A DNA stretch of 64,000 nucleotides from Stenotrophomonas aracearum (lineage in GTDB: Bacteria > Pseudomonadota > Gammaproteobacteria > Xanthomonadales > Xanthomonadaceae): positions 1,437,001-1,501,000 of the forward strand of contig NZ_CP115543.1 of NCBI RefSeq assembly GCF_031834615.1, given 5' to 3'. Below are positions 53,225 to 62,620 of this stretch, in pieces. A model generated the notes under the pieces. It did not search any database. It saw only the letters and a program-made list of their open reading frames with translations, and had not been told where the DNA came from. A program made the translations under genes and the position numbers. Within the stretch, counting starts at the first letter, position 1; each line of letters begins with the position of its first letter.

Positions 53225-54336
53225 ACCTGCGCCGGCTGTGGGCGATCGTGCTCAAGGAACTGCGTCAGATGCGCCGCGACCGCATCACCCTGGCCATGAT
53301 CGTCGGCATTCCGGTGATGCAGCTGGTGTTGTTCGGGTACGCGATCAACCTCAACCTGCGCAACCTGGACACCGGCATCGCCGACCAGGCCGGCACCTCG
53401 GCCTCGCGCGCGCTGCTGATGGACATGGTCGCCACCGGCGTGATCACGCCGACCCTGCACGTGGACACGCCCGAACAGCTGATGACCGCGCTGCGGCGCG
53501 GGCAGGTCAGCCTGGGCATCGTGATTCCGCCGGATTTCGAGCGCCGTCGCTTCGACGGCCGCGAAGCGGTGCAGGTGCTGGTGGACGGCAGCGATACCGT
53601 GGTGCAGAGCGCGGCGGTGCAGCTGGCGCAGGTGCCGCTGGATACCCAGCCGCTGCGCAATGACCGGCCGCTGCGTGCCGGCGCGGCGGGGTCTGCGGGG
53701 CAGATCAGCGTGGTGGCCTTCTACAACCCGGAGCGGCGCTCGGCGATCAACATCGTGCCGGGGCTGATCGGGATCATCCTGACCATGACCATGGTGATGT
53801 TCACCGCCGTGGCGATCGTGCGCGAACGCGAGCGCGGCAACATGGAACTGCTTATTGCCACACCGTTGAGCAGCAGCGAGCTGATGGTGGGCAAGGTGCT
53901 GCCGTACGCGGCGATCGGGCTGATCCAGACCACGCTGGTGCTGCTGCTGGGGATGTGGCTGTTCCAGGTGCCGGTGCGCGGCAGCGTGCTGGACGTCTAC
54001 CTGGCGGCGGTGCTGTTGATCGCGGCGAACCTGTCGCTTGGCCTGCTGATCTCGACCAAGGCGCAGTCGCAGTTCCAGGCCATGCAGATGACGATGTTCG
54101 TGTTCCTGCCATCGATCCTGCTGTCCGGCTTCATGTTCCCGTTCGCCGGCATGCCGCGCGTCGTGCAGTGGGTGGCGGAGATCCTGCCGCTCACCCATTT
54201 CCTGCGCCTGGTGCGCGGCATCATGCTGCGCGGCGCACGCTGGTGGGAGCTATGGCCGGAAGTGCTGGCGCTGCTGGCCTTCATCGTGGTGATGATGACG
54301 CTGGCGATTCTGCGGTTCCGCAAGCGATTGGATTGA
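53221..54336 (+). CDS. ABC-2 exporter permease (YbhR/YhhJ-like)
   Basis: A 371-residue ABC-2 permease. It has an N-terminal helix, a large periplasmic domain (about 40-170), then five C-terminal helices and the signature ERERGNMELLIATPLSSSELMVGK. Only one permease gene is present, so it probably homodimerises. The stop abuts the miaB stop on the opposite strand with no gap. The set likely exports a toxic compound or lipid; the substrate is not known. Confidence 0.88.
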   Translation: MNLRRLWAIVLKELRQMRRDRITLAMIVGIPVMQLVLFGYAINLNLRNLDTGIADQAGTSASRALLMDMVATGVITPTLHVDTPEQLMTALRRGQVSLGIVIPPDFERRRFDGREAVQVLVDGSDTVVQSAAVQLAQVPLDTQPLRNDRPLRAGAAGSAGQISVVAFYNPERRSAINIVPGLIGIILTMTMVMFTAVAIVRERERGNMELLIATPLSSSELMVGKVLPYAAIGLIQTTLVLLLGMWLFQVPVRGSVLDVYLAAVLLIAANLSLGLLISTKAQSQFQAMQMTMFVFLPSILLSGFMFPFAGMPRVVQWVAEILPLTHFLRLVRGIMLRGARWWELWPEVLALLAFIVVMMTLAILRFRKRLD

Positions 54337-55785
54337 TCAGGCGACCACCAACCGCCCGCGCAGCGAATTGCTGTACGCCTCGGTGATTTCCACGTCGACC
54401 AATTGCCCGACCAACCGCGCCTGGCCCGGGAAATTCACCGAGCGCATGTTCTCGGTCTTGCCGGTCAGCTCGTCTGCATTGCGGCGCGAGGGGCCTTCCA
54501 CCAGCACCGTCTGCACCGTGCCGACCATCGCCTGCGAAATGGCCGCGGCCTGCTCGTTGATGCGCGCCTGCAGGCGCGACAGGCGTGCATGCTTCTCGGC
54601 GTCGGTGATCGTATCTTCCAGGTCCGCCGCCGGGGTGCCGGGGCGACGCGAATAGATGAAGGAGAAGCTCTGGTCGAAGCCCACGTCTTCGATCAGCTTC
54701 ATGGTCTTCTCGAAGTCCGCCTCGGTTTCACCGGGGAAGCCCACGATGAAGTCCGAACTGATCGAAATGTCCGGGCGCACCGCACGGAGCTTGCGGATCT
54801 TCGCCTTGAACTCCAGCGCGGTGTAGCCGCGCTTCATCGCCGACAGCACGCGGTCGCTGCCGGCCTGCACCGGCAGGTGCAGGAAGTTGGCCAGCTGCGG
54901 CACGTCGCGGTAGGCATCCACCAGCGAGTCGCTGAACTCCAGCGGGTGCGAAGTGGTGAAGCGGATCCGGTCCACGCCGTCGATCTCGGCGATGGTGCGG
55001 ATCAGCAGCCCGAGGTCGGCGAGCTCGCCGTCGCCGTACGGACCGCGATAGGCGTTGACGTTCTGGCCCAGCAGGTTGATCTCGCGCACGCCCTGTGCGG
55101 CCAGCTGTGCCACTTCCACCACCACGTCCTCGAACGGGCGGCTGACTTCGGTGCCACGGGTGTAGGGCACCACGCAGAACGAGCAGTATTTGGAGCAGCC
55201 TTCCATGATCGAGACGAAGGCCGAGCCACCCTCGGCCCGCGGTTCGGGCAGGCGGTCGAACTTCTCGATCTCCGGGAAGCTGATGTCGACCTGCGATTTC
55301 CCCGATTCGCGGCGCTGGCGGATCAGCTCCGGCAGGCGGTGCAGGGTCTGCGGGCCGAACACCAGGTCCACGTGCGGGGCGCGCTTGATGATCGCCTCGC
55401 CTTCCTGCGAGGCCACGCAGCCCCCCACCCCGATGATCACGCCACGACCGTTGTTCTTCAGTGCCTTCCAGTAACCGAGCTGGCTGAACACCTTCTCCTG
55501 CGCCTTCTCGCGGATCGAGCAGGTGTTCATCAGCAGCACGTCGGCCTCGGCCGGGTCGTCGGTCAGCTCCAGGCCTTCTTCGGCGGCAAGCACGTCGGCC
55601 ATCTTGGTCGAGTCGTACTCGTTCATCTGGCAACCGTGGGTCTTGATGTACAACTTGCCGCGCACCGGGCCGGCCACCTGCGGGCGGGCGCCGGGCAGGG
55701 GCAGCAGGTCGGGGCGGGGCGAATCGGTGGCAGGCACGGCGGTGCCGGCCGAGGTCGGCAGGGTCGAAGCTGGCGTCCCGGTCAT
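54337..55785 (-). CDS. miaB: tRNA-2-methylthio-N6-dimethylallyladenosine synthase MiaB
   Basis: A 482-residue radical-SAM methylthiotransferase acting on i6A37 in tRNAs. It has the N-terminal UPF0004 domain with three cysteines ([25 protein letters not shown]), the radical SAM motif GCSKYCSFC and a C-terminal TRAM domain. An N-terminal extension of about 40 residues is rich in Pro/Thr. It is divergent from the transglycosylase gene; the usual phoH-ybeY-corC genes follow only after a 3.3 kb exporter insertion. Confidence 0.95.
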   Translation of the reverse strand: MTGTPASTLPTSAGTAVPATDSPRPDLLPLPGARPQVAGPVRGKLYIKTHGCQMNEYDSTKMADVLAAEEGLELTDDPAEADVLLMNTCSIREKAQEKVFSQLGYWKALKNNGRGVIIGVGGCVASQEGEAIIKRAPHVDLVFGPQTLHRLPELIRQRRESGKSQVDISFPEIEKFDRLPEPRAEGGSAFVSIMEGCSKYCSFCVVPYTRGTEVSRPFEDVVVEVAQLAAQGVREINLLGQNVNAYRGPYGDGELADLGLLIRTIAEIDGVDRIRFTTSHPLEFSDSLVDAYRDVPQLANFLHLPVQAGSDRVLSAMKRGYTALEFKAKIRKLRAVRPDISISSDFIVGFPGETEADFEKTMKLIEDVGFDQSFSFIYSRRPGTPAADLEDTITDAEKHARLSRLQARINEQAAAISQAMVGTVQTVLVEGPSRRNADELTGKTENMRSVNFPGQARLVGQLVDVEITEAYSNSLRGRLVVA

Positions 55786-55953
55786 GGCGCTTATTCCAGT
55801 CGGGTGGGCGGGCGCGCGGCCCTGGGCGGGGCGGCGGAATGGGCGGGCATTGTACCGGTTCCGGGGCCGGGCCCCCGGGCGGAACGTGACGCGCTATGTG
55901 AATGTCGCGTCAAACCCTTGGCAAGGGCCCGCGAAACGGAGACACTCCGCGCC

Positions 55954-56928
55954 ATGAAGGGGATTCTGGGGATCGCTGCGCTGGCCTTGGCTGCGCTGAC
56001 CGCTATGCCGGCCAGTGCGGGCACCCTGTACAAGTGCGTCGGTGCCGACGGCATCTCCAACTACGTCAGCAAGCGCCTGCCCGGTGCCAGCTGCAGCGTG
56101 GTCAGCAGCTACCGCCCGGACCGCAGCGCCCCGCGCCGCTACGTTCCGCCACCGGCCGCCGCCCCCGCGCCAACTGCTGCCGCCGCAGCGGTCGCGACCA
56201 CCGCAGGCACGCCGGCCCCCGCAGCGGCCGACGGCGCCAAGGCGGCCAGCGCCATCACCCCCGCCTCGGCCCCGGCCCAGCCCGCCACCGTGCTCACCGC
56301 CGCCTCGGCCCCGGCCGCCGCACCCTCAGGTGGCAAGGCGCCGCGGGTGGTCAACGGGCAGGTCTACTCCTACATGCAGGACGGGGTGCGCCACTACACC
56401 AGCCAGCGGCCGGCGCAGCTGGCCAGCCTCGGCCAGGTCCGCACCATCCGCTACAGCTACATCGAGCGCTGCTATGCGTGCGGCGCCAACCCGGGCGTCA
56501 ACTTCGGCTCGGTCCGCCTCAACACCACCGCGTTCCAATCCGAGATCTCCGCCGCCGCGCGCGAGTTCGGGGTGGAAGAAGCGATCGTGCGCGCCATCAT
56601 CCATGCCGAATCGGCCTACAACCCGACCGCGCTCAGCCGCGCCGGCGCGCAGGGCCTGATGCAGCTGATGCCGCCCACCGCGCGTCGCTTCGGCGTCACC
56701 GACTCCTACGACGCCGCGCAGAACATCCGCGGCGGCGTGCAGTACCTGTCGTGGCTGCTCAAGCGCTTCAACGGCAACCTGACCCTGGCCGCCGCCGGTT
56801 ACAACGCCGGCGAAGGCGCGGTCGACCGCCATGGTGGCGTGCCGCCGTACAGCGAAACCCAGTACTACGTGAAGCGCGTGGCCCAGTTGGCCGAGCGCTA
56901 TCGCGGTGCCACCAGCACGGCGCAATGA
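55954..56928 (+). CDS. Periplasmic lytic transglycosylase with DUF4124 domain
   Basis: A 324-residue exported protein. It has a signal peptide (ending MPASAG), a DUF4124 module (LYKCVGADGISNYVS), a long Ala/Pro/Thr linker (about 60-125), a middle Cys-containing part (ERCYACGANPG) and an SLT lytic transglycosylase domain (about 190-320). The catalytic Glu is in IHAESAYNP; GLMQLMPPTA and AAGYNAGEGAV are intact. It cleaves peptidoglycan glycan strands. ATG 55954 has ACGGAG upstream. Confidence 0.9.
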   Translation: MKGILGIAALALAALTAMPASAGTLYKCVGADGISNYVSKRLPGASCSVVSSYRPDRSAPRRYVPPPAAAPAPTAAAAAVATTAGTPAPAAADGAKAASAITPASAPAQPATVLTAASAPAAAPSGGKAPRVVNGQVYSYMQDGVRHYTSQRPAQLASLGQVRTIRYSYIERCYACGANPGVNFGSVRLNTTAFQSEISAAAREFGVEEAIVRAIIHAESAYNPTALSRAGAQGLMQLMPPTARRFGVTDSYDAAQNIRGGVQYLSWLLKRFNGNLTLAAAGYNAGEGAVDRHGGVPPYSETQYYVKRVAQLAERYRGATSTAQ

Positions 56929-56962
56929 TGTCCGGATCCCGTCGATCATCGGACTGAATGCG

Positions 56963-56992
56963 TTGTGCGCAGGACTTTGCTTCCGCTATAGT
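56963..56992 (+). promoter_or_regulatory. Candidate promoter of petABC
   Basis: TTGTGC (56963-56968), 18-bp spacer, TATAGT (56987-56992), about 80 bp before petA. The -10 is good and the -35 moderate. Confidence 0.4.
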
Positions 56993-57071
56993 CGTTCCTG
57001 ATTCATTGTGGACTGGCCCCCACCGGTCTGCTGGCAGCCTCAAGCTACCTAAATCAATATCGGAGTGCCGG

Positions 57072-57692
57072 ATGGCCAACGATGGGGTAAACGATCCAGT
57101 AAACACTGGACGTCGACGATTTCTTTCAGCAACCACTGCAGTGGTGGGAGCGGTCGGCGTCGGTTTTGCAGCAGTTCCGTTCATCAAGTCCTGGAATCCC
57201 AGTGCCCGCGCCAAGCTGGCCGGTGCGCCCGTGACTGCCGACATCAGCGCGCTGCAGGAAGGCCAACGACTGGTCATGGAGTGGCGAGGCCAGCCGATCT
57301 GGATCGTCAAACGCTCCAAGGCCATTCTCGAGTCGTTGCCCGGGCTGGACGGTCGACTGCGCGATCCGCAGTCCGAGAACAAGGACCAGCAGCCGGCCTA
57401 CGTGCTCAAGCAGAACCCCGAATTCCGTTCGATCAAGGCCGAGGTCTCGGTCCTGGTCGGGCTGTGCACGCACCTGGGCTGCTCGCCGGAAATGATCGCC
57501 GAGATCCGCCCCGAGCCGTTCGACCCCGAGTGGAAGGGCGGCTACTTCTGCCCCTGCCACAAGTCGCGCTTCGACATGTCCGGCCGCGTCTTCCAGGGCG
57601 TCCCGGCGCCGATCAACCTGCTGGTGCCGCCGCACCATTACCAGGACGACAGCACCATCATCATCGGCGTTGATCCGCAGGGGGCAGCGTAA
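57072..57692 (+). CDS. petA: Rieske iron-sulfur subunit of cytochrome bc1
   Basis: A 206-residue Rieske protein with a twin-arginine signal-anchor (RRRFLSATTAVVGAVGVG). The cluster ligands are in CTHLGC and CPCHKS; the second motif has Lys where CPCHGS is more common. ATG 57072 has CGGAG upstream. It passes electrons from ubiquinol to cytochrome c1 and begins a tight three-gene operon. Confidence 0.95.
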   Translation: MANDGVNDPVNTGRRRFLSATTAVVGAVGVGFAAVPFIKSWNPSARAKLAGAPVTADISALQEGQRLVMEWRGQPIWIVKRSKAILESLPGLDGRLRDPQSENKDQQPAYVLKQNPEFRSIKAEVSVLVGLCTHLGCSPEMIAEIRPEPFDPEWKGGYFCPCHKSRFDMSGRVFQGVPAPINLLVPPHHYQDDSTIIIGVDPQGAA

Positions 57693-57694
57693 GC

Positions 57695-58954
57695 ATGGCC
57701 AACATCCTTTCCCGTACCGCCACCGGCGTCGCCGACTGGGTCAACGCGCGCGCGCCCGGGCTGATGCCGGTGTACCGCAAGCATGTCAGCGAGTACTACG
57801 CGCCGAAGAACTTCAACCTCTGGTACTACTTCGGCTCGCTCGCCCTGCTGATCCTGGTCAACCAGATCGTCACCGGCATCTTCCTCACCATGCATTACAA
57901 GACCAGCGCGGCGGAAGCGTTCGCGTCGGTCGAGTACATCATGCGCGACGTGGAGTGGGGCTGGCTGATCCGCTACATGCACTCCACCGGGGCCTCGCTG
58001 TTCTTCATCGTGGTCTACCTGCACATGTTCCGCGGCCTGATGTACGGCAGCTACCAGAAGCCGCGCGAGCTGGTCTGGATCCTGGGCATGCTGATCTACC
58101 TGGTGCTGATGGCCGAAGCCTTCATGGGCTACGTGCTGCCGTGGGGGCAGATGTCGTTCTGGGGCGCGAAGGTGATCATCTCGCTGTTCGGTGCGATCCC
58201 GGTGATCGGCAACGGACTCACCGAATGGATCATGGGCGACTACCTGCCCAGCGACGCCACCCTCAACCGCTTCTTCGCACTGCACGTGATCGCACTGCCG
58301 CTGGTGCTGCTGCTGCTGGTCGTGCTGCACCTGGGCGCGCTGCACGAAGTGGGCTCCAACAACCCGGACGGCGTGGAGATCAAGAAGGGCCCGAAGGGCA
58401 ACCGCTGGTCGCCGACCGCGCCCACCGACGGCATCCCGTTCCATCCGTATTACACCCTCAAGGACGGCGTGGGCGCCGGGTTCCTGCTGGTGCTGGCGGC
58501 CTTCATCATCTTCTTCGCGCCGGGCTTTGGCGGGCTGTTCCTGGAACACGACAACTTCACCGAGGCCAACCGCCTGGTCACCCCCGAGCACATCAAACCG
58601 GTCTGGTACTACACGCCGTACTACGCGATGTTGCGCGTGGTGCCCAACAAGCTGGGTGGCGTGATCGTGATGTTCTCGGCCATCGCCATCCTGTTCCTGG
58701 TGCCATGGCTGGACCGCGCGCGGGTCAAGTCGTACCGCTACCGCGGGGTGCTGTCCAAGGCACTGCTGGGGGTGTTCGCGGTGTGCTTCATCTGGCTGGG
58801 CGTAATCGGCTCCGGCCCCGGCACCGACGCGCATGAAACCTATGTCGGGCGCGTGCTGACCTTCCTCTACTTCGCCTTCTTCATCACCATGCCGATATGG
58901 ACCAAGCTGGACAGGACCAAGCCGGTACCGGACCGGGTGACCACGCATGACTGA
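57695..58954 (+). CDS. petB: Cytochrome b of the bc1 complex
   Basis: A 419-residue cytochrome b with eight membrane helices. Haem-binding histidines are visible in the MHSTGASLFF and ALHVIALPLV helices, and GAKVIISLFGAIPVIG and PEW-like EHIKPVWYYTPYYAML mark quinol-site regions. It starts 2 bp after petA and overlaps petC by eight bases (ATGACTGA). Confidence 0.95.
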   Translation: MANILSRTATGVADWVNARAPGLMPVYRKHVSEYYAPKNFNLWYYFGSLALLILVNQIVTGIFLTMHYKTSAAEAFASVEYIMRDVEWGWLIRYMHSTGASLFFIVVYLHMFRGLMYGSYQKPRELVWILGMLIYLVLMAEAFMGYVLPWGQMSFWGAKVIISLFGAIPVIGNGLTEWIMGDYLPSDATLNRFFALHVIALPLVLLLLVVLHLGALHEVGSNNPDGVEIKKGPKGNRWSPTAPTDGIPFHPYYTLKDGVGAGFLLVLAAFIIFFAPGFGGLFLEHDNFTEANRLVTPEHIKPVWYYTPYYAMLRVVPNKLGGVIVMFSAIAILFLVPWLDRARVKSYRYRGVLSKALLGVFAVCFIWLGVIGSGPGTDAHETYVGRVLTFLYFAFFITMPIWTKLDRTKPVPDRVTTHD

Positions 58955-59693
58955 CCACTGGATTGTCCGGCTGGCCTGCGCGGCCGCCCTGATGCTGGCG
59001 AGTACCGTGGCCGGTGCCGCCGAAGGCGGCAAGACCCTGCAGGCCGGCAACGACCTGGGCGACCGCGCGTCGCTGCAGCGCGGCGCGCAGCTCTACATGA
59101 ACTACTGCTCGGGCTGCCACGCGCTCAAGTACCTGCGTTACTCGCGCATGGCCGCGGACCTGGGGCTGAGCGAAGAAGAGGTCATGAACAACCTCAACTT
59201 CACCGGCGTGCCGATCGGCGAACCGGTGCCGGTGACCATGCCGCATGCCCAGGCCGAGAAGTGGTTCGGCAAGATGCCGCCGGATCTCAGCCTGATCTCG
59301 CGGGTGCGTGGCAGCGACTGGGTCTACACCTACCTCAAGTCGTTCTACCTGGACCCGACCCGGCCGCTGGGCTGGAACAATGCCTTGTTCCCCAATGCCT
59401 CCATGCCCAACCCGCTGTGGGAAATGCAGGGCCTGCAGCATGCGGTGAAAGGCAAGCCGGAAGCACCGGGCGCCGATGCGCCGGTGACCGGACTGACCCT
59501 GGCCCAGCCCGGCAGCCTCGACCCGGGGCAGTACGACCAGGCGGTGCGGGACATCACCAATTTCCTGGAGTACGCCGGCGAGCCGGCCGCGTTGAAGCGG
59601 CAGCAGCTGGGCGTGTGGGTGGTGCTGTTCCTGGCGTTGCTGACCTTCCTGATCTACCTGTTGAAGAAGGAGTACTGGAAGGACGTGCACTGA
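58947..59693 (+). CDS. petC: Cytochrome c1
   Basis: A 248-residue protein with a signal peptide (VAGA-AE), a CSGCH haem c site (MNYCSGCHALKYLRYSR), the axial Met probably in NASMPNPLW, and a C-terminal membrane helix (VVLFLALLTFLIYLL). It completes the bc1 complex. Confidence 0.95.
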   Translation: MTDHWIVRLACAAALMLASTVAGAAEGGKTLQAGNDLGDRASLQRGAQLYMNYCSGCHALKYLRYSRMAADLGLSEEEVMNNLNFTGVPIGEPVPVTMPHAQAEKWFGKMPPDLSLISRVRGSDWVYTYLKSFYLDPTRPLGWNNALFPNASMPNPLWEMQGLQHAVKGKPEAPGADAPVTGLTLAQPGSLDPGQYDQAVRDITNFLEYAGEPAALKRQQLGVWVVLFLALLTFLIYLLKKEYWKDVH

Positions 59694-59840
59694 GGTTTGC
59701 GATTGGCGGCGTCTATCTACATCGATCGGCCTATTGGCTTTTGTGATGGGCAGTTGCACACTCGGGACCTGTGACGACTGTCGGCAATGGGCCGGCGGCG
59801 CCGATGCAGTCGACGGATATCGACTGCTGGAGAGCCTTTG

Positions 59841-60476
59841 ATGGCGGCGAGCGTACGCATGCGGAATACCCTGACGCTGTTTTCCTCGAACGACGACGTG
59901 CTGTGCCATCGCGTGCGCCTGGTGCTGGCTGCCAAGGGCGTTACCTATGATTTCGTCCCGGTCGACCCGCAGAACCCGCCCGAGGACCTGATCGACCTCA
60001 ACCCGTACCACTCGGTGCCGACCCTGGTCGAGCGCGAGCTGGTGCTGTACGCGGCCTCGGTGGTCAGCGAATACCTCGACGAACGCTACCCGCACCCGCC
60101 GCTGATGCCGGTCGACCCGCTGTCGCGTGCGCGCATCCGCCTGGCGATGCTGCGCATCGAACACGACTGGGTGCCGCAGGTGCAGGCGATCCAGCTCGGC
60201 AACAAAACCCAGGCCGAAGCCGGTCGCAAGCGCCTGAAGGAACTGCTGACCAGCGCGGTGCCACTGTTCAAGGCCAGCAAGTTCTTCCTCAACCCGGAAA
60301 TGAGCCTGGCCGATTGCGCCATGGCGCCGATCATCTGGCGCCTGCAGTCGCTGGACGTGCCGCTGCCCAAGGACGGCAAGTCGATCGAGGACTACGGCAA
60401 CCGCATCTTCCGCCATCCCGGCTTCATCCGCAGCCTCACCGACCAGGAAAAGAAGCTGCGCGAGCTGCCGGCCTGA
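59841..60476 (+). CDS. sspA: Stringent starvation protein A
   Basis: A 211-residue glutathione S-transferase-fold RNA polymerase-associated protein. The N-terminal thioredoxin-like domain (LFSSNDDVLCHRVRLVLAAKG, residues 10-30) and the C-terminal helical domain match SspA; the catalytic GST residues are absent as usual. ATG 59841 has GGAGAG upstream. It lies between petC and sspB, the standard gene order. Confidence 0.93.
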   Translation: MAASVRMRNTLTLFSSNDDVLCHRVRLVLAAKGVTYDFVPVDPQNPPEDLIDLNPYHSVPTLVERELVLYAASVVSEYLDERYPHPPLMPVDPLSRARIRLAMLRIEHDWVPQVQAIQLGNKTQAEAGRKRLKELLTSAVPLFKASKFFLNPEMSLADCAMAPIIWRLQSLDVPLPKDGKSIEDYGNRIFRHPGFIRSLTDQEKKLRELPA

Positions 60477-60512
60477 GAACCGTTTCGCTGCGCGGACGCG
60501 TACACTTGCGGC

Positions 60513-60953
60513 ATGACTGAAGACACTTTCCGCATGACCAGCCACCGCCCGTACCTGTTGCGGGCCCTGGTGGAATGGATCAACGACAACGACCTGACCC
60601 CGCACATCCTGGTCGACGCCGGCATGCCCGGCGTGCAGGTGCCGCCGAGCGCGGTGAAGGATGGTAGGGTGGTGCTCAACATCGCCGAACGCGCGGTGGT
60701 GCGCCTGCATATCGACAACGACAGCGTGAGCTTCTCGGCGCGCTTTTCCGGCACCAGCTACCCGGTGCAGGTGCCGATCTCGGCCGTGCTGGCGGTCTAC
60801 GCCCGCGAGACCGGGCAGGGCATGGCACTGCCGGACGACATTCCCGGCCACGAGCCGAGCCCGGACGATACGCTGCCGCCGGACGACAGCCCGACCCCGG
60901 ACGACACCCCGCCCAAGCCCAGCGGCCGTCCGCACCTGCGGGTGGTGAAATAA
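60513..60953 (+). CDS. sspB: ClpXP specificity-enhancing factor SspB
   Basis: A 146-residue adaptor that delivers ssrA-tagged proteins to ClpXP. It has the SspB core (RPYLLRALVEWINDNDLTPH...), an acidic Pro/Asp linker made of short repeats (about 109-134) and the C-terminal ClpX-binding motif RPHLRVVK. ATG 60513 or 60534 may be the start. Confidence 0.94.
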   Translation: MTEDTFRMTSHRPYLLRALVEWINDNDLTPHILVDAGMPGVQVPPSAVKDGRVVLNIAERAVVRLHIDNDSVSFSARFSGTSYPVQVPISAVLAVYARETGQGMALPDDIPGHEPSPDDTLPPDDSPTPDDTPPKPSGRPHLRVVK

Positions 60954-60987
60954 AAAATCGCCGCCCCATGGGCGGCGATTTCTTTTT
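60951..60987 (+). terminator. Bidirectional terminator after sspB
   Basis: An 11-bp stem (60956-60966 with 60970-60980, ATCGCCGCCC paired with GGGCGGCGAT), 3-base loop, with T-runs on both sides. It serves sspB and the convergent DUF3301 gene. Confidence 0.88.
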
Positions 60988-60989
60988 CC

Positions 60990-61346
60990 CTATACGTCTT
61001 CAGCGCCGCTGGTATCCACGCTGCGGCGGATCTCGCTGATGCGCGCCGCCGACGGCCCCACGAACGCCACCAGCTGGTCGCCACGCAGCACCATGCGGCC
61101 GGTGTGGCGGTCGATGCCGTCGTGCGAGTACTCGAACCGGTAGGTCCGCTCCCAGCCCAGCCAGCCGTTCTCCTTGCGGCACACGCGGATGCTGCTGGCA
61201 TGCACGGCCTGGTCCAGCCACTGCACGTCGGCGGCGCGGCAGGCGTTGCGGCCCAGTTCGATCGCGCGCTCGGCGGCGGCGCGCGACGAGTTCCAGAACG
61301 CGTAGGCGAAGGCACCGCCAATCATCAACAGGATCAAGCTGGGCAT
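60990..61346 (-). CDS. DUF3301 membrane-anchored protein
   Basis: A 118-residue protein with an N-terminal membrane helix (MPSLILLMIGGAFAYAFW), then a soluble DUF3301 domain (ERAIELGRNACRAADVQWLD..., YRFEYSHDGIDRHTGRMVL). Two cysteines are conserved in position with the family. Function is unknown. It follows the DUF2272 gene by 61 bp. Confidence 0.85.
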   Translation of the reverse strand: MPSLILLMIGGAFAYAFWNSSRAAAERAIELGRNACRAADVQWLDQAVHASSIRVCRKENGWLGWERTYRFEYSHDGIDRHTGRMVLRGDQLVAFVGPSAARISEIRRSVDTSGAEDV

Positions 61347-61407
61347 CGTCGGCTCGGCACGGCATCGGGGTCAGGAACCTCCAAGATGGCGACGAACCGG
61401 TCGCGGA

Positions 61408-62544
61408 TCAACCCGGCTGCGGTTCGTCCACCTTGTTGGGCGGCTGCTGCGGCTGCGGCGGCGGAGGAGGCGATTGCGGCGACTGCGGCGGCACGGGTCG
61501 CGGTGGAACCACGCGCGGGAAGGTCAGCTTCTGCGGCGGCGGGGTCGTCGGTACGCCCGGCTGGGCGGTTGTAGGTGGTGGGGGAGTGGTCGGCGCATAC
61601 GCGGGCACGGGCGCCGTCGCAGACGTTGGCGCTGGCGGGTAACTGGGCGTGTATCCCACCGGCGAGGTCGCCACCAGCTTCAGCAGGGCTGCCCAATCCT
61701 GGCGGTTGAAGTTGCACTCGTCTTCGCGGCCCGGCGTGCAGCCGATGCCGTACGGATCGTAGGAGCGGGCCGGCGGCAGCTGGATGCGGCCGTTGCGGTC
61801 CAGCGGCAGTTTACGCATCGCCACCGTGTTCATGACGTTGCCGCCGATCAGGTACAGCGTGTGGTCGCCGCCCATGTTGGCCGCGATCACCACCTCGCAA
61901 TGCGATTTCCAGTTCGCCACCTTGCCCCCGCTGAGCTGCTGTACCAGTCCGGCGTAGCTCAGCGTCTCGTCGCGGTCGCGCAGGTAGCACAGCAGGTCGC
62001 CGGGGGCGGGTTTTTCCTGCGCCGGGTCGCTCATGCGGTACGGGCCGCTGTTCTGGTACGCCGCGCGGATGTAGTCGATGTGGCGCGGCGAGCGGGTAAA
62101 GCCCGGCACGCCGGCCCGGCTCATTACCCAGGAAATGAACGCCGCCGACCACGGGTTGTCGATCAGGAAGGCCCGGCAGTCGCTGTCGCTGTAGCGCGTG
62201 CCGAACGGCTGCATGCAGCTGGTCGCGCCGGGCTGGCTGCCCATGGGGCCCAGGGTGCCGCTGTCGCGCCAGTACGCAACCACGCGCTGCCAAGCCGGCA
62301 TGCTGTCGTCGGAAAGGTACAGCCGCTCGGCCTCGCTGACGCCGAGGTTGGCGGCGCGTCCTTCGGCGTCGATGAAGGGCCGGTACCACAGGCGGTGCTC
62401 GTTGCAGGCGGTGCGCACGATGCTGACGGCCAGCGGGCTCAGTCCATAGCGCGGTGGGATGTCGCAGACTTCGGCGGCGGCAGCGGTGCCCGGCAGCAGC
62501 AGCGCTGCGGGCGAGAGGCAGGCAAGCAGGAGCAGGGGGCGCAT
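61408..62544 (-). CDS. DUF2272 exported protein
   Basis: A 378-residue exported protein. It has a signal peptide (MRPLLLLACLSPAALLLPGTAAA) and a DUF2272 domain (about 30-260; NPWSAAFISWVMSRAG and HCEVVIAA suggest a CHAP/NlpC-like fold). A Pro-rich tail of about 90 residues follows, perhaps spanning the cell wall. The function is unknown; a cell-wall hydrolase-like role is only a guess. ATG 62544 gives the signal peptide. Confidence 0.8.
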   Translation of the reverse strand: MRPLLLLACLSPAALLLPGTAAAAEVCDIPPRYGLSPLAVSIVRTACNEHRLWYRPFIDAEGRAANLGVSEAERLYLSDDSMPAWQRVVAYWRDSGTLGPMGSQPGATSCMQPFGTRYSDSDCRAFLIDNPWSAAFISWVMSRAGVPGFTRSPRHIDYIRAAYQNSGPYRMSDPAQEKPAPGDLLCYLRDRDETLSYAGLVQQLSGGKVANWKSHCEVVIAANMGGDHTLYLIGGNVMNTVAMRKLPLDRNGRIQLPPARSYDPYGIGCTPGREDECNFNRQDWAALLKLVATSPVGYTPSYPPAPTSATAPVPAYAPTTPPPPTTAQPGVPTTPPPQKLTFPRVVPPRPVPPQSPQSPPPPPQPQQPPNKVDEPQPG

Positions 62545-62620
62545 ACGCGCTCTCCAGGTGGGGGCACGCACAGCGTCGCAAACACGCCTTGCCCGCACCG
62601 TGAAAATCCGGAATCCGACG

